Positions 45,000 to 57,900 of a DNA stretch of 64,000 nt are shown in pieces. This DNA is from Maniola hyperantus (lineage: Eukaryota > Arthropoda > Insecta > Lepidoptera > Nymphalidae): positions 14,587,594-14,651,593 of the forward strand of contig NC_048549.1 of NCBI RefSeq assembly GCF_902806685.2. The letters run 5' to 3'. A program made the position numbers and the translations under genes. Position 1 is the first letter of the stretch; the number at the start of each line of letters is the position of its first letter. The notes under the pieces were generated by a model. That model was given only the letters and a program-made list of their open reading frames with translations. It ran no database searches and had not been told where the DNA came from.

Positions 45000-45939
45000 C
45001 TAAAACCTATTTCTAGATTTGAAAAACTTAAGTTTGATCGGTTTCCAACCTGGCAGCGGTGAGGACGCCGCAGACTTGTCGTCGGTCGAACTCCTTGCTG
45101 GCGAGGTCAGTGCAGACCTGTTGCTGGAAGGTCTCTCGGGCGGTGAGGACGCTGCAGACTCGTCACCAATCGAACTCCTTACTGACGGGGTCAGCGCAGA
45201 CTTGTCGCCGATCGATCTCCTTACTGAAGGGGTCAGCGCAGACCTGTTGCTGGATGGTATCTCGGGCGGTGAGGACGCTGCAGACTTGTCACCAATCGAA
45301 CTATTTACTGACGGGGTCAGCGCAGACTTGTCGCCGATCGATCTCCTTACTGAAGGGGTCAGCGCAAACTTGTTGCTGGACAGTCTCTCGGGCGGTGAGG
45401 ACGCTGCAGACTTGTCACCAATCGAACTATTTACTGACGGGGTCAGCGCAGACTTGTCGCCGATCGATCTCCTTACTGAAGGGGTCAGCGCAAACTTGTT
45501 GCTGGACGGTCTCTCGGGCGGTGAGGACGCTGCAGACTTGTCACCAATCGAACTCCTTACTGACGGGGTCGACGCCGACTTGTCGCCGGTCAAACTCCTT
45601 ACTGAAGGGGTCAGCACAGACTTGTTGCTGGAAGGTCTCTCGGGCGGTGATGACGCAGCAGACTTGTCACCAATCGAACTCCTTACTGACGGGGTCAGTG
45701 CAGGCTTGTCTCCGGTCGAATTCCTCACTGAAGGGGTCAGCGCAGACTTGTTCCTGGAAGGTCGCTCAGGTGGCGAGGACGGCGCAGACTCGTCGCCGGC
45801 GGTAGAACTCGCGGCTGACGAGGTCGGCGGAGACTTGTCGCTGGGAAGTCTTTCAGGCGGTGAGGACGTCCCGGAGGAAAGGCGCGCCCTCTTGCGGGAG
45901 GTTTGGGAGCGGTGCGGGGTGCGCGCGCGGCGGCGGCGT
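45000..45939 (-). CDS. SA: SA exon 20, basic Ser/Pro repeat tail
   Basis: Enters in phase 2 through a TTGTTGCGCCTCCAG acceptor. It reads RRRRRARTPHRSQTSRKRAR (bipartite-NLS-like) and then about twenty 14-residue modules. Modules of type A contain TPSV, modules of type B contain SSPPE, arranged B-A-A. It ends WKPIKLKFFKSRNRF and TAG. A hydrophobic N-terminal extension would be read if the ATG at 46019 were used, but I treat that as intron. Assignment to SA rests on matching phase, exact divisibility of the total, acid-to-basic order, and position; it needs a transcript. Confidence 0.6.
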
Positions 45940-48900
45940 CTGGAGGCGCAACAAATATAAATCAAAAAAGTATGCATGAAAGCTGAGGCAGTCCCGACAA
46001 GCAGCAGGCACGAGTCCATCGCAACTAGTGTTTGTGACGCAAGCAGCTGTATGAAGCGGTCACACTGCTCAGCGTCAGAGCCGCTCTTACTCTACAACAA
46101 TATAGTCATGCATTTAGCGAAACCGGATACTGCACTGCTCTTCGTACCTCGACTTTATGTCATTTACCTACTTTGCTGGCAATTACGAAGAAAACAAGCA
46201 AACAGTCCAAGATCCCTGAGCCGTGCAGACCTATGACATTATAGCAAATCTGGTAGCATTAGTAGGTAGTCTAGGTACAGTAGATAAGCTAACAGTTACA
46301 GTCTTGTTAACCTGAAAGCGGGCCTTGTTTACAGGTATAGCCGGTACTAAAGATACAAAAAACAAAGCATTCAGTATTGCCAGACCTTTGGAAGATCCCT
46401 TCGAATGAGACGTAAGGGTAGGTAGACCGATTTCTCCGAGGTTTCTGGATCGATTTGCAAATTTCTTTTAATCAATAGAGGTTCGTTAGGAAGTTCGCGA
46501 GCCTTCTCGCGTTTATTTATGGGACCTTTTTCACATAAAAAAAATTACGCGCCTAAGTTCTGGAGATACAGGAATTGTTGATAGTGAATTAATATTGTAG
46601 GTACCGAGCAAGGACTGCACGAGCAAAATCCCTCAACCCTGAACTCCTAGGCCGTGAGGATTCAGGGATTCAAGAAGGGATGGTGAATTAGTATTGTAGG
46701 TATCAAAGGACTTTATGGTTACCTCTTAGGGGGCATGGGAGTACAGCACCCTGCATTATCAGGATTGAGGGATGCGACTTGGAATTCAACCATGAAGTCG
46801 TTTCTTGGTACCTATAATATCAATTCACCTTCAACAGATCCTTAATCCTCACGGCTTAGAAGTGCAGTAGGTACCATGGCAGCATCAGGATACAAACCCC
46901 TCAATTGCCTCTATACCTACCCATCCCGTGAACCACAATAGTATAGTACGCGACAGGTCGAGATGGCAATCGGGTTACGTTATGACCTATCGCGTGTTCT
47001 TGAGTGTACGTCTGACACAGCCTCTGACGTGGACGAGATGGGAATCAAGGAGATTTAGAAACAAAGTTGTATTTTAGAGTGGAATATTCCCTCTTGGTAT
47101 AATAGTGAGTTACGTTCACAGTAGACGCCAAAGCGACCCACAATTATATTTTGGTTAGAGCTCGGTAGTTATTTGACTCACACTGGAGCCGATTCTCTTG
47201 TACACAATGGTACTGATTCTGAGTACAACCTAATTTTAGAGTATTCGCATTCTCTTCTTATAATATAACATGAAAAGGACAGATGCAGTTTAACAGTTTT
47301 AAATTTAATTTTTAGATAGTAAAACCCGTGATTTTAGCGCACAGTCGCGAGTCTACTGTTTGTAGCGTGCACGAAAATTTAGTCTTTAAATGTAAAGTTC
47401 GTGTTCTATCCCTTTTTAGCATTGTTAAAAAGAAAAGGATGCAGATACTCTAAATTTAGTTTAGAGAAAGACAACGGAATCGGTGTCAATCTCTAAACTA
47501 AATTAACTTGTCTTAATCTAGTGCTATCCTTTTCCGCAAGCAACATTATGACAGGGATAACATTAGATATAGACGTGTCATTTTAGTTTAGTTTAGAGAT
47601 TGTGTCCAAGAGAATCGACCCCACTATGTGCTAATATTATACGATTATTTCAACTTTTTACAGTAGCCGGCAAGAAATATTGTACATCGACCTTTAGAAT
47701 GAGATTTCGGCTTTGTAGAGCGTTGTCTCTGTCACTCATACCTTTGTGACGTTTTGTCGGTCTCAACGACAGAGACAACGCTCTGCGATACTGCTACCTC
47801 TTTCTAAAGGTCGATGTATAATATTTTCTGCCGCGTACTGTAATAGAGTAGTACCTATGGGAGTTAGAGGAGGGTGCCATGTAACAAATGCTGCTGGTTC
47901 GAAATTGATGAATAAAAACTATGTTTTTAAAATGTCTTTTATTATAAAAAAATATATTAAACTTAGTTTCTTATCTTTTACATAATTCTTACCTTTAACG
48001 AACATAAACAACATAGATAGCCCGTTTAGAAAATATCAAATATCTCTTGTTACATTATAGTACAAACAAATATTATAATTTCTTTCTACAAAACTACATT
48101 ACGAACTAAAATGTGAAAATTATAAAACTGAAGAAAACCATTTATAATGGACTACGGAACAAAAAGACAATCACAAAAGTCGATTCAAAAATTTTGAAAA
48201 ATAATCCATACTAATATTATAAATGCGAAAGTGTGTTTATCTGTCTGTCTGTCTGCTAGCCTTCCACAGTGTTGGAACTGGCTGTATACTAAATTGTTTA
48301 TATTTAAATATGTTCTTATTCTTATTTTTTCTAAGAGTTTTTGTTTTACATTCGATGACATATTGGCTTACTTCAAATATATATCTCAAACAGGATGTCC
48401 AAGTTTTTCTTTTTACTAATATTTTTCCTATATAATCAAAATATCCCAACACACGGCCCATCCGTTATACTGATTTTGACGAAATTTGATACAGATATAG
48501 CTTGCATCCCGGGGAAGGACATAGACTACTTTTTATCCCGGAAAATCACAGTGTCGCCATGGGATTCTTAAAAACCTAAATCCATGCGGACTAAGGGTGA
48601 GATCTATAGAGCGTACTCTGACTTAGCATAGACTTAAGACAGAGTTAAAACGAGACAGAGCTATATCTCTCACATAAACCTGTCTCGTTTTAACTCAATC
48701 TTAAGTCTGAGCAAAGTCAAAGTGCGCTCTATAGATCTCAGCCTCAGTCGCGGGCATCATCAGTAGTGACGTCACACGCTAGGGCGCCGCCGCGTGGTAC
48801 TTAAATGATCCTTGCAAGCGCAAGTTCCATAACTTTTTCATTTGTATATTATTATCTGTATCATATTTTAATGATTCTTTCATATTTTTGTAATTTTTTT

Positions 48901-51900
48901 ATAATTAATTCATAAAAAAACTCCATTCATATAATGTTGAATTGCAAGTCGAGGATATGACACGCTCTAAACGGGCTCCACAATACTCTACTCTACTCAT
49001 CAAACTACCGACTACATACTACTTAGCTAATCAACATTTGTCTGTCTCTTGATACATAACAGCATAAATACATACGTTACATATACATATAGTATGGGGA
49101 AGGCACTCATCAAAACAATATCCAGAAAACAGGACTATTTTATAAGCAAAAAATTATATCTTAATGATACTATATCATAGGTCTGTGAAAATATATTATT
49201 TATGGTACTATATATATAGTATACTTTTATAATGAGAACCTAGAGCAGTATTCTGTGTATTGTTAGGTTTCTATGGATGCACTCAAATGAACTTACGCAG
49301 TGTTTATTTAATTCGATCGCACATGTTTGGACATTTAGGTTGAAATGACCTCCATATCCATATTTAAAGCCTCGATAGCTCAACGGTTAAATGAGCGGAC
49401 TGAAAAATCGAAAGGTCGCCGGTTCAAATCCCACCCGTTGCACTATTGTCGTACCTACTCCTAGCACAAGCTTTACGCTTAATTGGAGGGGAAAGGGGAA
49501 TATTAGTCAGCAATAAACTTGGCTAATATTCTTTATTAAAAAAAAATATATCGTAGTTCAATTTGAACCAGACTTTACAATAAAAACTGTCTTAAATTCT
49601 GAGTAAAGTAAAATGCGATCTAGATTCTAGCACTAGACTAGGGAACATAAGTTTCAGCTTAGTGTACAGTACGCGGCAGAAAGTAATGTACATCGGCCTT
49701 TAGAATGACATTTCGGCATTGTAGAGCGATGTCTCTGTCACTCATACCTATATGACGTTTTGTCGGTCTCAACGACAGAGACAACGCTCTACAAATCTGG
49801 TATCTCCTTCTAAAGGTCGATGTACATTACTTTCTGCCGCGTACTGTACATGTTCGATCGAATTTATTAAACGTCGCGCATTCACATTGTACGTTGCTCT
49901 AACGGATACATAATATATAACTGCTTACATTTAAATATAAAATTACATATTTTATAACATAATTACTTAGGTATGATAATGTATTAAACAAACGGGTACA
50001 GTACTGTCACTTTCATAAGTTACGCCGATGTACCCGCACTCTAATCTTATCTCCAATGGCGCGAGAGTATCTCAGCCAATCACAGCGCGCGTCCGTCCGC
50101 TATTGGCTGTTGCTTACGCGCCATGTTTTGTTTTACGAATTATTATGAGCGAGACAGCACTGAGAGTCTCTTTTGGTCTTGTGTTTTAAATCTTAACGTA
50201 AAGCAATAAGATCTGTATTTGATTAGTGTGTATTCGGTATTAGTCAGCTTAAGAACTAGTTGTGGTGCGTTTTAAAATTCGCAAATTTAAATTTTAATCT
50301 ATTAAAATCCGGTGCGGAAATAATTCCGCAGTGCGCGCACTTCTATGTAGTTCAGAGATTTTGCGGGGAAAAACGTACGGAATTTCACCGCAGTGCGCGC
50401 TGGCTCTGGTTGCGAATTTCAACGATTCGACTTATAAAAGTGGTAGTGCTGTACCGATACATTTTACAAGAGATCTATAATGCCAGATTGCTTATTAAGT
50501 ACAGAATGTATAAAAGTCAAGTTAATTAAGTTAGATATAATACAAATACAATATACATACAGTGATCACTTGGCACAGAAGAGACACAATTATCGAAGGT
50601 TACAATGGATGGGATGGTACTACGGTGGTGTGTGGCGCTCACCCGGGCGGCTCGGAGTCGGACTCCGCGTTGTCGTCGCCCTCCTCCTCTTCGTTCTGTC
50701 CGCCTGGATACAATACAATACAATACATTTTTATTCAAATGCTTTTGGATCGTCAAAATAATTTCCCACTGGTTCGGAACGTCGCTCTTGCCGAGAAGAA
50801 CCAGCAGAGGGCTCGGCAGTTGCTCTTTTCAAATGTTCAATTTACAAGAAGATTGCGCTTTTTAGGGTTCCGTACGTACCTCAAAAGGATAAACGGAACC
50901 CTTATAGGATCACTTTGTTGTCTGTCTGTCTGTCAAGAAACCTACGGGGTACCTACTTCCCGTTGACCTAGAATCATGAAATTTGGCATATAGGTAGGTC
51001 TTATAGCAGACATTCGGGCAAAAATCTGAAAACCGTGAATTTGTGGCTACACCACACAAAAAAAATTAAATTGTAGTCATGAACTAATAATTAGTATTTT
51101 CAATTTTCTAAGTAAGTTAACTATATCAAGTGGGGTATCATATGAAAGGTCTTCACCTGTACTTTCTAAAACAGATTTTTATTTATTTTTATGTATCATA
51201 GTTTTTGAATTATTGTGCAAAATGTCGAAAAAATAGGACTGTAGTACGGTACCCTCGTTGCGCGAACCTGACTGGTTTGTATTTCTCTATGATATATAAG
51301 ATATGCTCACGGTTGCGCCGGGTGTAGTGGCGGCGCGCGGGCGGCGGGCGCTCCTCGGGCGCGTCGGTGAGCAGCGAGTGGCGGTAGGCCAGCAGCGGCG
51401 CCCACTCCTCGCCCCACTGCACCGCCGTGAAGCGCGACTCCGCGAACTGCGCACACGTCGTGTGAGTGAACAACAGACCAACAAACAAACAATACGGGTA
51501 GTGAGTTCAGCGCGCACCTTGAGCACGGTGCGCTTGTCCTGCTTGAGCAGCTTGCCGGAGAACTCGGCCAGCGGCTCCAGGAACAGCAGGTTGGGCGGCG
51601 GCGCCGCGGCGTTGGCGCCGTCCAGCGCGGCGAACGTGACGCCGGCGCGGTGCAGCGCCGTCAGCGCCTCGCGGTTCTTCACCGCGTCCAGCCCGAACAT
51701 CACCGAGAAGCGCTTCGCCAGCTCCTGTACGCGTCCAGAGCAAACGCACAAAATGAGTTAACAATTTTTATCGAACTATCTTAAAACCCCGATTATGAAA
51801 GATTTAAAAAATAGTAGCCTGATGACATATTTTGAAATATTAATGATGAAATTCAAAGATACCTAGAAATGCCACGAATCATAAAGTAGACGTGAACAAG

Positions 51901-54900
51901 TATTCCAAAAAGTAGGCATAACCTTAGTGTGGAAAACAGCCTAACGCATTGGCATAGAAATTGCTGTGAACCTTGTGAACCCCAACACAAAACACCTTAA
52001 AAGATGAAAATACCCACATGACAACACGCGCTGCTGGTCGCGCCCTGCCAGGACGTTGACGCGGTGGGGCCGCTGGCTTGGGAGTTGGGACCTAGTAGTA
52101 GCGAATGGTGCTACTTCTTACATACGGAGCAGCGTGTTGTTTGGCGACAACAGTACATTGGGCGACTGGACTGGACGATATCACGCCATGCATCGACTTC
52201 TAATTTAGTTGTTTCAGTTGCTTATGTTCTTCGGAACAGTAAGTACAAATTGTATTATTACTGCTAACAACAAGTAGGCTTAACAATTCTTAAATAAATC
52301 TTATACAATTCGAATGTAACCGAGTTCAGTAACTCGGTATATATTTATTTTAAAAATCTATTGAAAGTGTGGTCGTGAAAAATGGCAGTCACCTTTAGCT
52401 CAAGGAACTCGGGCAGCTGACGTGTGGGCGCGGGGTGCCTCTGCAGCAGGTCTGCGAACAGCGCCTGCATGGCCAGCTGCATGGTGAGCGCGCAGTTCAG
52501 CTTGTTGATCTCGCGCGCCTTGCTCAGCGTCGCCTTGATGATGTCGCCGTAGTCGTTGTAGCACTGCAACATGCCGTGCGGCACGCTCTAACTACTGCTT
52601 TAGCACGGATCTCCTCTCAGAGTGAGAAGAGATTTGGCCACAGTCTACCACACTGGCCAAATGGTCATAGGCCACCCTGCTATCCAAGGGACTAAGACAA
52701 GCCATTTCAAATGAGATTCCTCCGGAGCGACAGCGAGGTATTGGCCATCACTGTACGTATGTAGATCTACTTGCACTTTGCAGTCTTTCGTGATACTTTA
52801 TGAGACGATTTGCGCGAACTTCACCCTTTGCTCCATTCGAACTGCGGGCTTTACAAGATTCTCTAGGGGTAAGACAGATAAGACGGCGTTGTGGATTCCC
52901 GTGACTGTGACAGCGGAATCTGGTTACCTTGATGTAGTGCTTGAACACGTCTGCGGCGCGGCGGATGGGCGCCACGTTGTACACGATGAGCTTGCAGTAG
53001 GCGGCCAGGAAGTTGCGGCGCTTGTGCAGCTCCTCGATACGTCTCTCGTCTTGACCGTCTGCAACCGGCCGGCGTTCAAGCGGCGTGCGGACGGCGCACG
53101 CCTACTGAGAACTGGCTTCCAGACACGGACGGCCCATTGATATTGGGACTTTCACTGACCGATTCCCAATAACAGCTTTACTGGCAACTTTACTGAGTTT
53201 ATGAGTGTCTAGAAGCCAGTTTGTGGTGCGTCATAGTGACAAGCAAAGAAATTGGAGTGTCGAGTGACACGCGCTAGTCGGAAGCCGCGCCGGTGGCGAG
53301 TCAATGCGCGATTGGCTCCCCGCCGGCGGTTCAGCGCTACACATCTCACGCAGCTAGTTACAGAATGTGAGTCATGCACCACTCTACGGACTACTCTCAC
53401 AGGAACAAGCGTACGTCTCCGTTTGTCATCGCAGGTTAGTGCGTACAGGCGCGCGGCGCGGCCGGGAGGGATCTGCCAACATGGTGTTAGTTCCCAAGCT
53501 TTAGCCCGACTCCGCAGCTCCGCAGAGTATGACAAACCTCAACCGATGTTAAAAAGAAATGCAGAAAACATAAACGATGATGTAATTCGCAACGAAAATT
53601 AATCATCCATCGCAGAACGAAACATGCTCAGAAACCACGAAACTCTTCAAGAGTGTTAATATAATAAAAGGGCGACCCGAAACCGGCGGCGGGGCGCGGC
53701 GGCCGCGCGGGCGGTTTCGGCTCGCTCCGAAGAAGCGGGCGCGACATTTTTCCCTTAGTAATGTTAGGCGGGTCGCACGCGGACGGCGGAGGACGCGCGG
53801 CGTTCGCTCGGATCGAGACAAAAATATGCATTATGATCGGCGCGGCATTACTAAGGCAAAATGCGCGCACGTGGAGTGCGAGCGAGAGCGACTGCTTACC
53901 GGCGAGGTCCGCGGCGGCCGCCGGAGCGCGACATGCAACCAAACAACGCACGTTACCGCCGCCCCACTAACTCTGACTAACTCAACTCTTGTCCGTTCCG
54001 TACTAACGAAAATAATGCATATTTTTTCTCGTCGTAACATCTCCCTACCGTGCGTGGGTAAGCATCGGTGACGAGAACTTTCTCGTCCAAGTCGTACGAG
54101 AACAAAAGCGTGCCAAAGGTTCGCGAAACGGGGATTATAACAACAATATCTTGAGTTACTATTTTTTTTTAATCGTTTCAACCTTCCAAGCTGGAAGAAT
54201 TTGCGATTTTATTGATATTCGGTTTGGCGACAAATTGCGAAATGGGGTAAGAAACTAAAAGTGCGAATCAGACTTGCGTATCGAGGCGTACCTTGGAAGG
54301 ATAAGATATAGATATAATTTGGTTACAAAATTAATTATTTATTCGACCGCCTTAAGAACAAAATACTCACTTCACTATCAATCGCGTAATATTTTCACAC
54401 AGGATTCAAAATTAATGACTTTCGAGTTTTCCGTTTATTTGTGCCGCAAAACCTACCTTCGTGCCCTGTAATGCAACTGAAGGTGCACGAAAGCGACGAT
54501 GACGATGACTTTTTTATGAAAATGCACATTGAAAAGAACTTTTTACAGAGTTATTGACAATATTAACGTAATAGCTCAAGCCGTTTTTGGGAAAACCGCT
54601 TTTTGACAGTCACAGATTGTTGTTTCTCCATTATGAGGTATGGATCTTTAAAAAATACTACTTAAAGTTATAGGTTTTTCAAGAGGTATAAAGTGTTAAA
54701 TAGCTTAAAACAAACGCAGTTTATCCTCCTGCGGTAAATATATGAGAGCCATTGTCCCCATATCGCGAGCTTTTGGTCCTCCGCAGTATATCTCCCCTTC
54801 GTACAATAACTTACAAGTAATAAATACCTCAAGTATAAAACTTCGCTTTAAAAACAAATAAATAGTCTCTATAGAAATGCTGTAGATAAAGTCAACACGA

Positions 54901-57900
54901 TCCAATTAATGTCAACAAACAATATGGATTTTAACAACTAGAGAAAGCAATCTATAAGAAAATGGGGGAATCGACGTGAATCTAAAGTCAGTAGGAGACG
55001 TCGTAGGTGAGAAGCTTGGCTGCTAAATACAACATTTCGTTGTAAGGAACTTCTGACGTTTGCAATAAACAGTCCCCTGTCCCAAGTATCCATACATTCT
55101 TATATCATCAACATATATCAATATTATTTCTGATTCTTATACATATTATTTACATAATTATGTTTATTAAGATGTACATAAATGTTAAAGTAACTGAGTA
55201 GAATATAATGTATGAACAAATATAAATAGTGGGCAGCGTACAGTGGTGTGTGTGTGGTGTGTGTGGTGTGTGTGTGGCGTGTGTGACATGTGTGTGGGGC
55301 GCGTTACCGTAGTTGTGGTGCACGAAGACGAACTCCTGCACGAAGTCGTTGAGCAGGTCGCAGAGCGGCGCGTCGGCGTCGAGCGCGAGCCGCCGCGCGC
55401 CGCCCGCCGTCGCCGTCGCCGTCGCCGTCGCCGGCGTCTCCGCGAAGCAGATCAGCAGATCGCAGATGCTCGTGTAGGCCTGCAAGCGAAGCTGAGTTAC
55501 AACTGCGGCTCGTGCCGGCAACACGGTGTGCAGACACGTTGTCCGATACCTCCTCGCGCAGGTCGGGCGTGACGCCGTCGGCGACGATGTCCCGGCAGTG
55601 CGCGGCGTAGGCGTGCAGCCGCTCGCGCAGCGCGCTCACCGCGTCCTCGCCGGCGGCGCCCCGCTCCTCCAGCTCGTGCAGCGACCACAGCACCGAGTAG
55701 AAGCACGACCGCACCACGTACACCAGAGCCTGACCAGGGAAAATGTGGCGAGATCAGTATGTCGAGAAGCCTCGAAAATATCACCCATAACGCTTTTTTA
55801 CACAAAAAAGCCATTGCCCATCAAAAACCAAACCCCCACAAAAGCCTCAAAAACAACACCCACGTAGAGTTCTTTTCAGCAAAAATCAGCCATTTGTGAT
55901 TCGTAAGGCCGGCCGAGGCACACTGACCTGTGTGGGCATCTGCGTCTCGTTCTGCTTGACGCACTTGGGCAGGTCCTCGAACAGCGAGTCCCAGATGTTG
56001 GTGTCGTTGAGGTTGTGGCACATGTACATGATGGACACCTTGCGCAGCGAATTGATCACGTTGAACAGCTCGTCGGCATCCGGCGTCTCCCCCTGACCAT
56101 GCAGAATACACGCATCACAAATATTGCCAAACATCCATACTATCTCCTAGTAAAATAGGACCACCTCTCAAGTACGACCTACCAAACAAAAAAATAATTA
56201 TTAAAATCGGTTCATATTTGACGAAGAAATCGCGTAACAAACATACAAAAAGACATCATACATTCGAATTGAGAACCTCCTCCTTTTTTCAAGTCGGTTA
56301 AAAATATGCTATGCCTGGTTAAAACCCTAGTGTTTACAAAGCTATTACACTGATCGCGAGCAATTTACGCTTAGAAATTGAGGAGTTCCGTTCTCCATCT
56401 CCGAAGGTATTCATCAGATCTTTACCAAATTAAAATGGGACCACCTCTGAAGTATGTTTATACAGAACAAAAAAAGAATTATCAAAATCGGTTCATATTT
56501 TGACGGAGAAATCGCGTAACAAACATACAAAAAAAAAACATACAGTCGAATTGAGAACCTCCTGCTTTTTTTGAAGTCGGTTAAAAACGCTACCAAAGTC
56601 CCGCGAGATTTGTCCCTGGACTCACCCCCTCGATGAGACTGCGGTACTCGTCGATGGCCTCCTTGTACCGGTTGACGCACGCGTCGGTGACGGTGGCGCG
56701 CGCCACGTTGCAGCGCGTGTACACGGCGTGCTGCTCGCTGCACAGGTACTCCAGCGTGCGCCCGCACGTCTCCAGCACCTCGGCCTCCGTCTGCGACTTG
56801 ACGATGTCGCGGATCTTCGCCAGCAGCAGGTTCAAGTTCTGCAACAACCATTGCGATCACACTTCTCGCTCTCGACTCTTGACGCAGGCGCAGGCCAGTC
56901 GTTCCATCAAGTTCCCACTGGCTACGTGCATGCAGCCACAGCCACATTTGCTGACAACCTTCACAGCCCTCTCTGGAGACGCTGGCATGGTGCATCAGCA
57001 CTAGGGATCCTATCAGGTCAATTTGTGATGCTATGAAGTCTCAACACTCACTAAATCAAAGTATAAGGAGACGAACAGTATCAGTAGCTAAGTGGTCTAC
57101 TCACCCCCTCCTGGCGCTGCGTGGTGTACAGCTCCAGGTCGAAGTACTGCGGGATGGCCACCAGGTTGGTGAGCTTCTCGGGGTCCGCGCCGAACTTGTC
57201 CAGCAGCGCCGGCAGCGTCACCATGAAGTGGGTGGTCATCTTGGCGCGGTCGTCGCTCACCATCTGCGTCCAACTCACAAAACGTCACCCTCAAATGCCT
57301 ACCACGTACATTAAGGAAAGAAGAGACGCAGTCAGCAGCTCGAACCCGGGCCGTCAGTTGCCGGGTCGGAGTCCTGTACCAATGTTCGCCGGATACACGC
57401 ACACCGCATATCACAATGACGTAACGCGCTCTCCATGCATTTTGTACTAGAGTCTACATACAAACTATCAGAAATTTGTCATCCAGCGTGTGTCAGAAAG
57501 TTTTCCAAAAGAAATTTTCTGATATTCCACATGGCAGTAACGCCGTAAGAGCTCACCTTGGCCTGCTCCTTGGACAGCACCTGGTGGTGTTTGCGCGACG
57601 CGCCGCGCCCCACCGGCGGCTCGCCCGTGCTGGCCTGCCGCACGCAGCACAGCATCAGCTCGATGAGTGAAGACTCCTGAGGAGCACAAACACCGTTTTG
57701 ACACCATCAGCAAGTTGGTGGGAGTGGGCGGGCCGAGCGTGTAGTGAGGAGCGGCAGTTCAAGAGTGGAGACCGCGTAGTAGTCCTAGCAAGCGGTAACA
57801 TGGAGCGCCCTGTGGCCCGATGGACTGGCGATATAAGAGGGTGGCGGGAAGCGACTGGATGAGGCAGGCTGAGGTCATGGTGTGGTGACGATGGCAGCCA

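Larger units (their letters stand above)
48205..48765 (-). repeat. Family F1 repeat, reverse, with two nested elements
   Basis: CCATACTAATATTATAAATG, the GTCT run and CTAGCCTTCCAC are separated from ACGGCCCATCCGTTATAC by one insert. CCATGCGGACTAAG is separated from GTCGCGGGCATCATCAG by a second. Removing both restores a normal F1 copy. Confidence 0.8.

Noticed and set aside
45943..46019. Hydrophobic N-terminus (LLLVGTASAFMHTFLIYICC) in front of the Ser/Pro repeats, suggesting a single-exon membrane protein from the ATG at 46019
   Set aside because: A good splice acceptor at the GCCTCCAG boundary in exactly the phase left by SA exon 19, and the basic tail expected of SA, make intron the better reading. 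Kept as the alternative.
49369..49441. Functional tRNA gene
   Set aside because: The tRNA-like head continues into a SINE body and A-tail, and the anticodon arm is degenerate.
51287..51764. Long alternative frames on both strands over SA exons 17-18
   Set aside because: They are GC-driven shadows of the SA frame, which alone matches STAG proteins.
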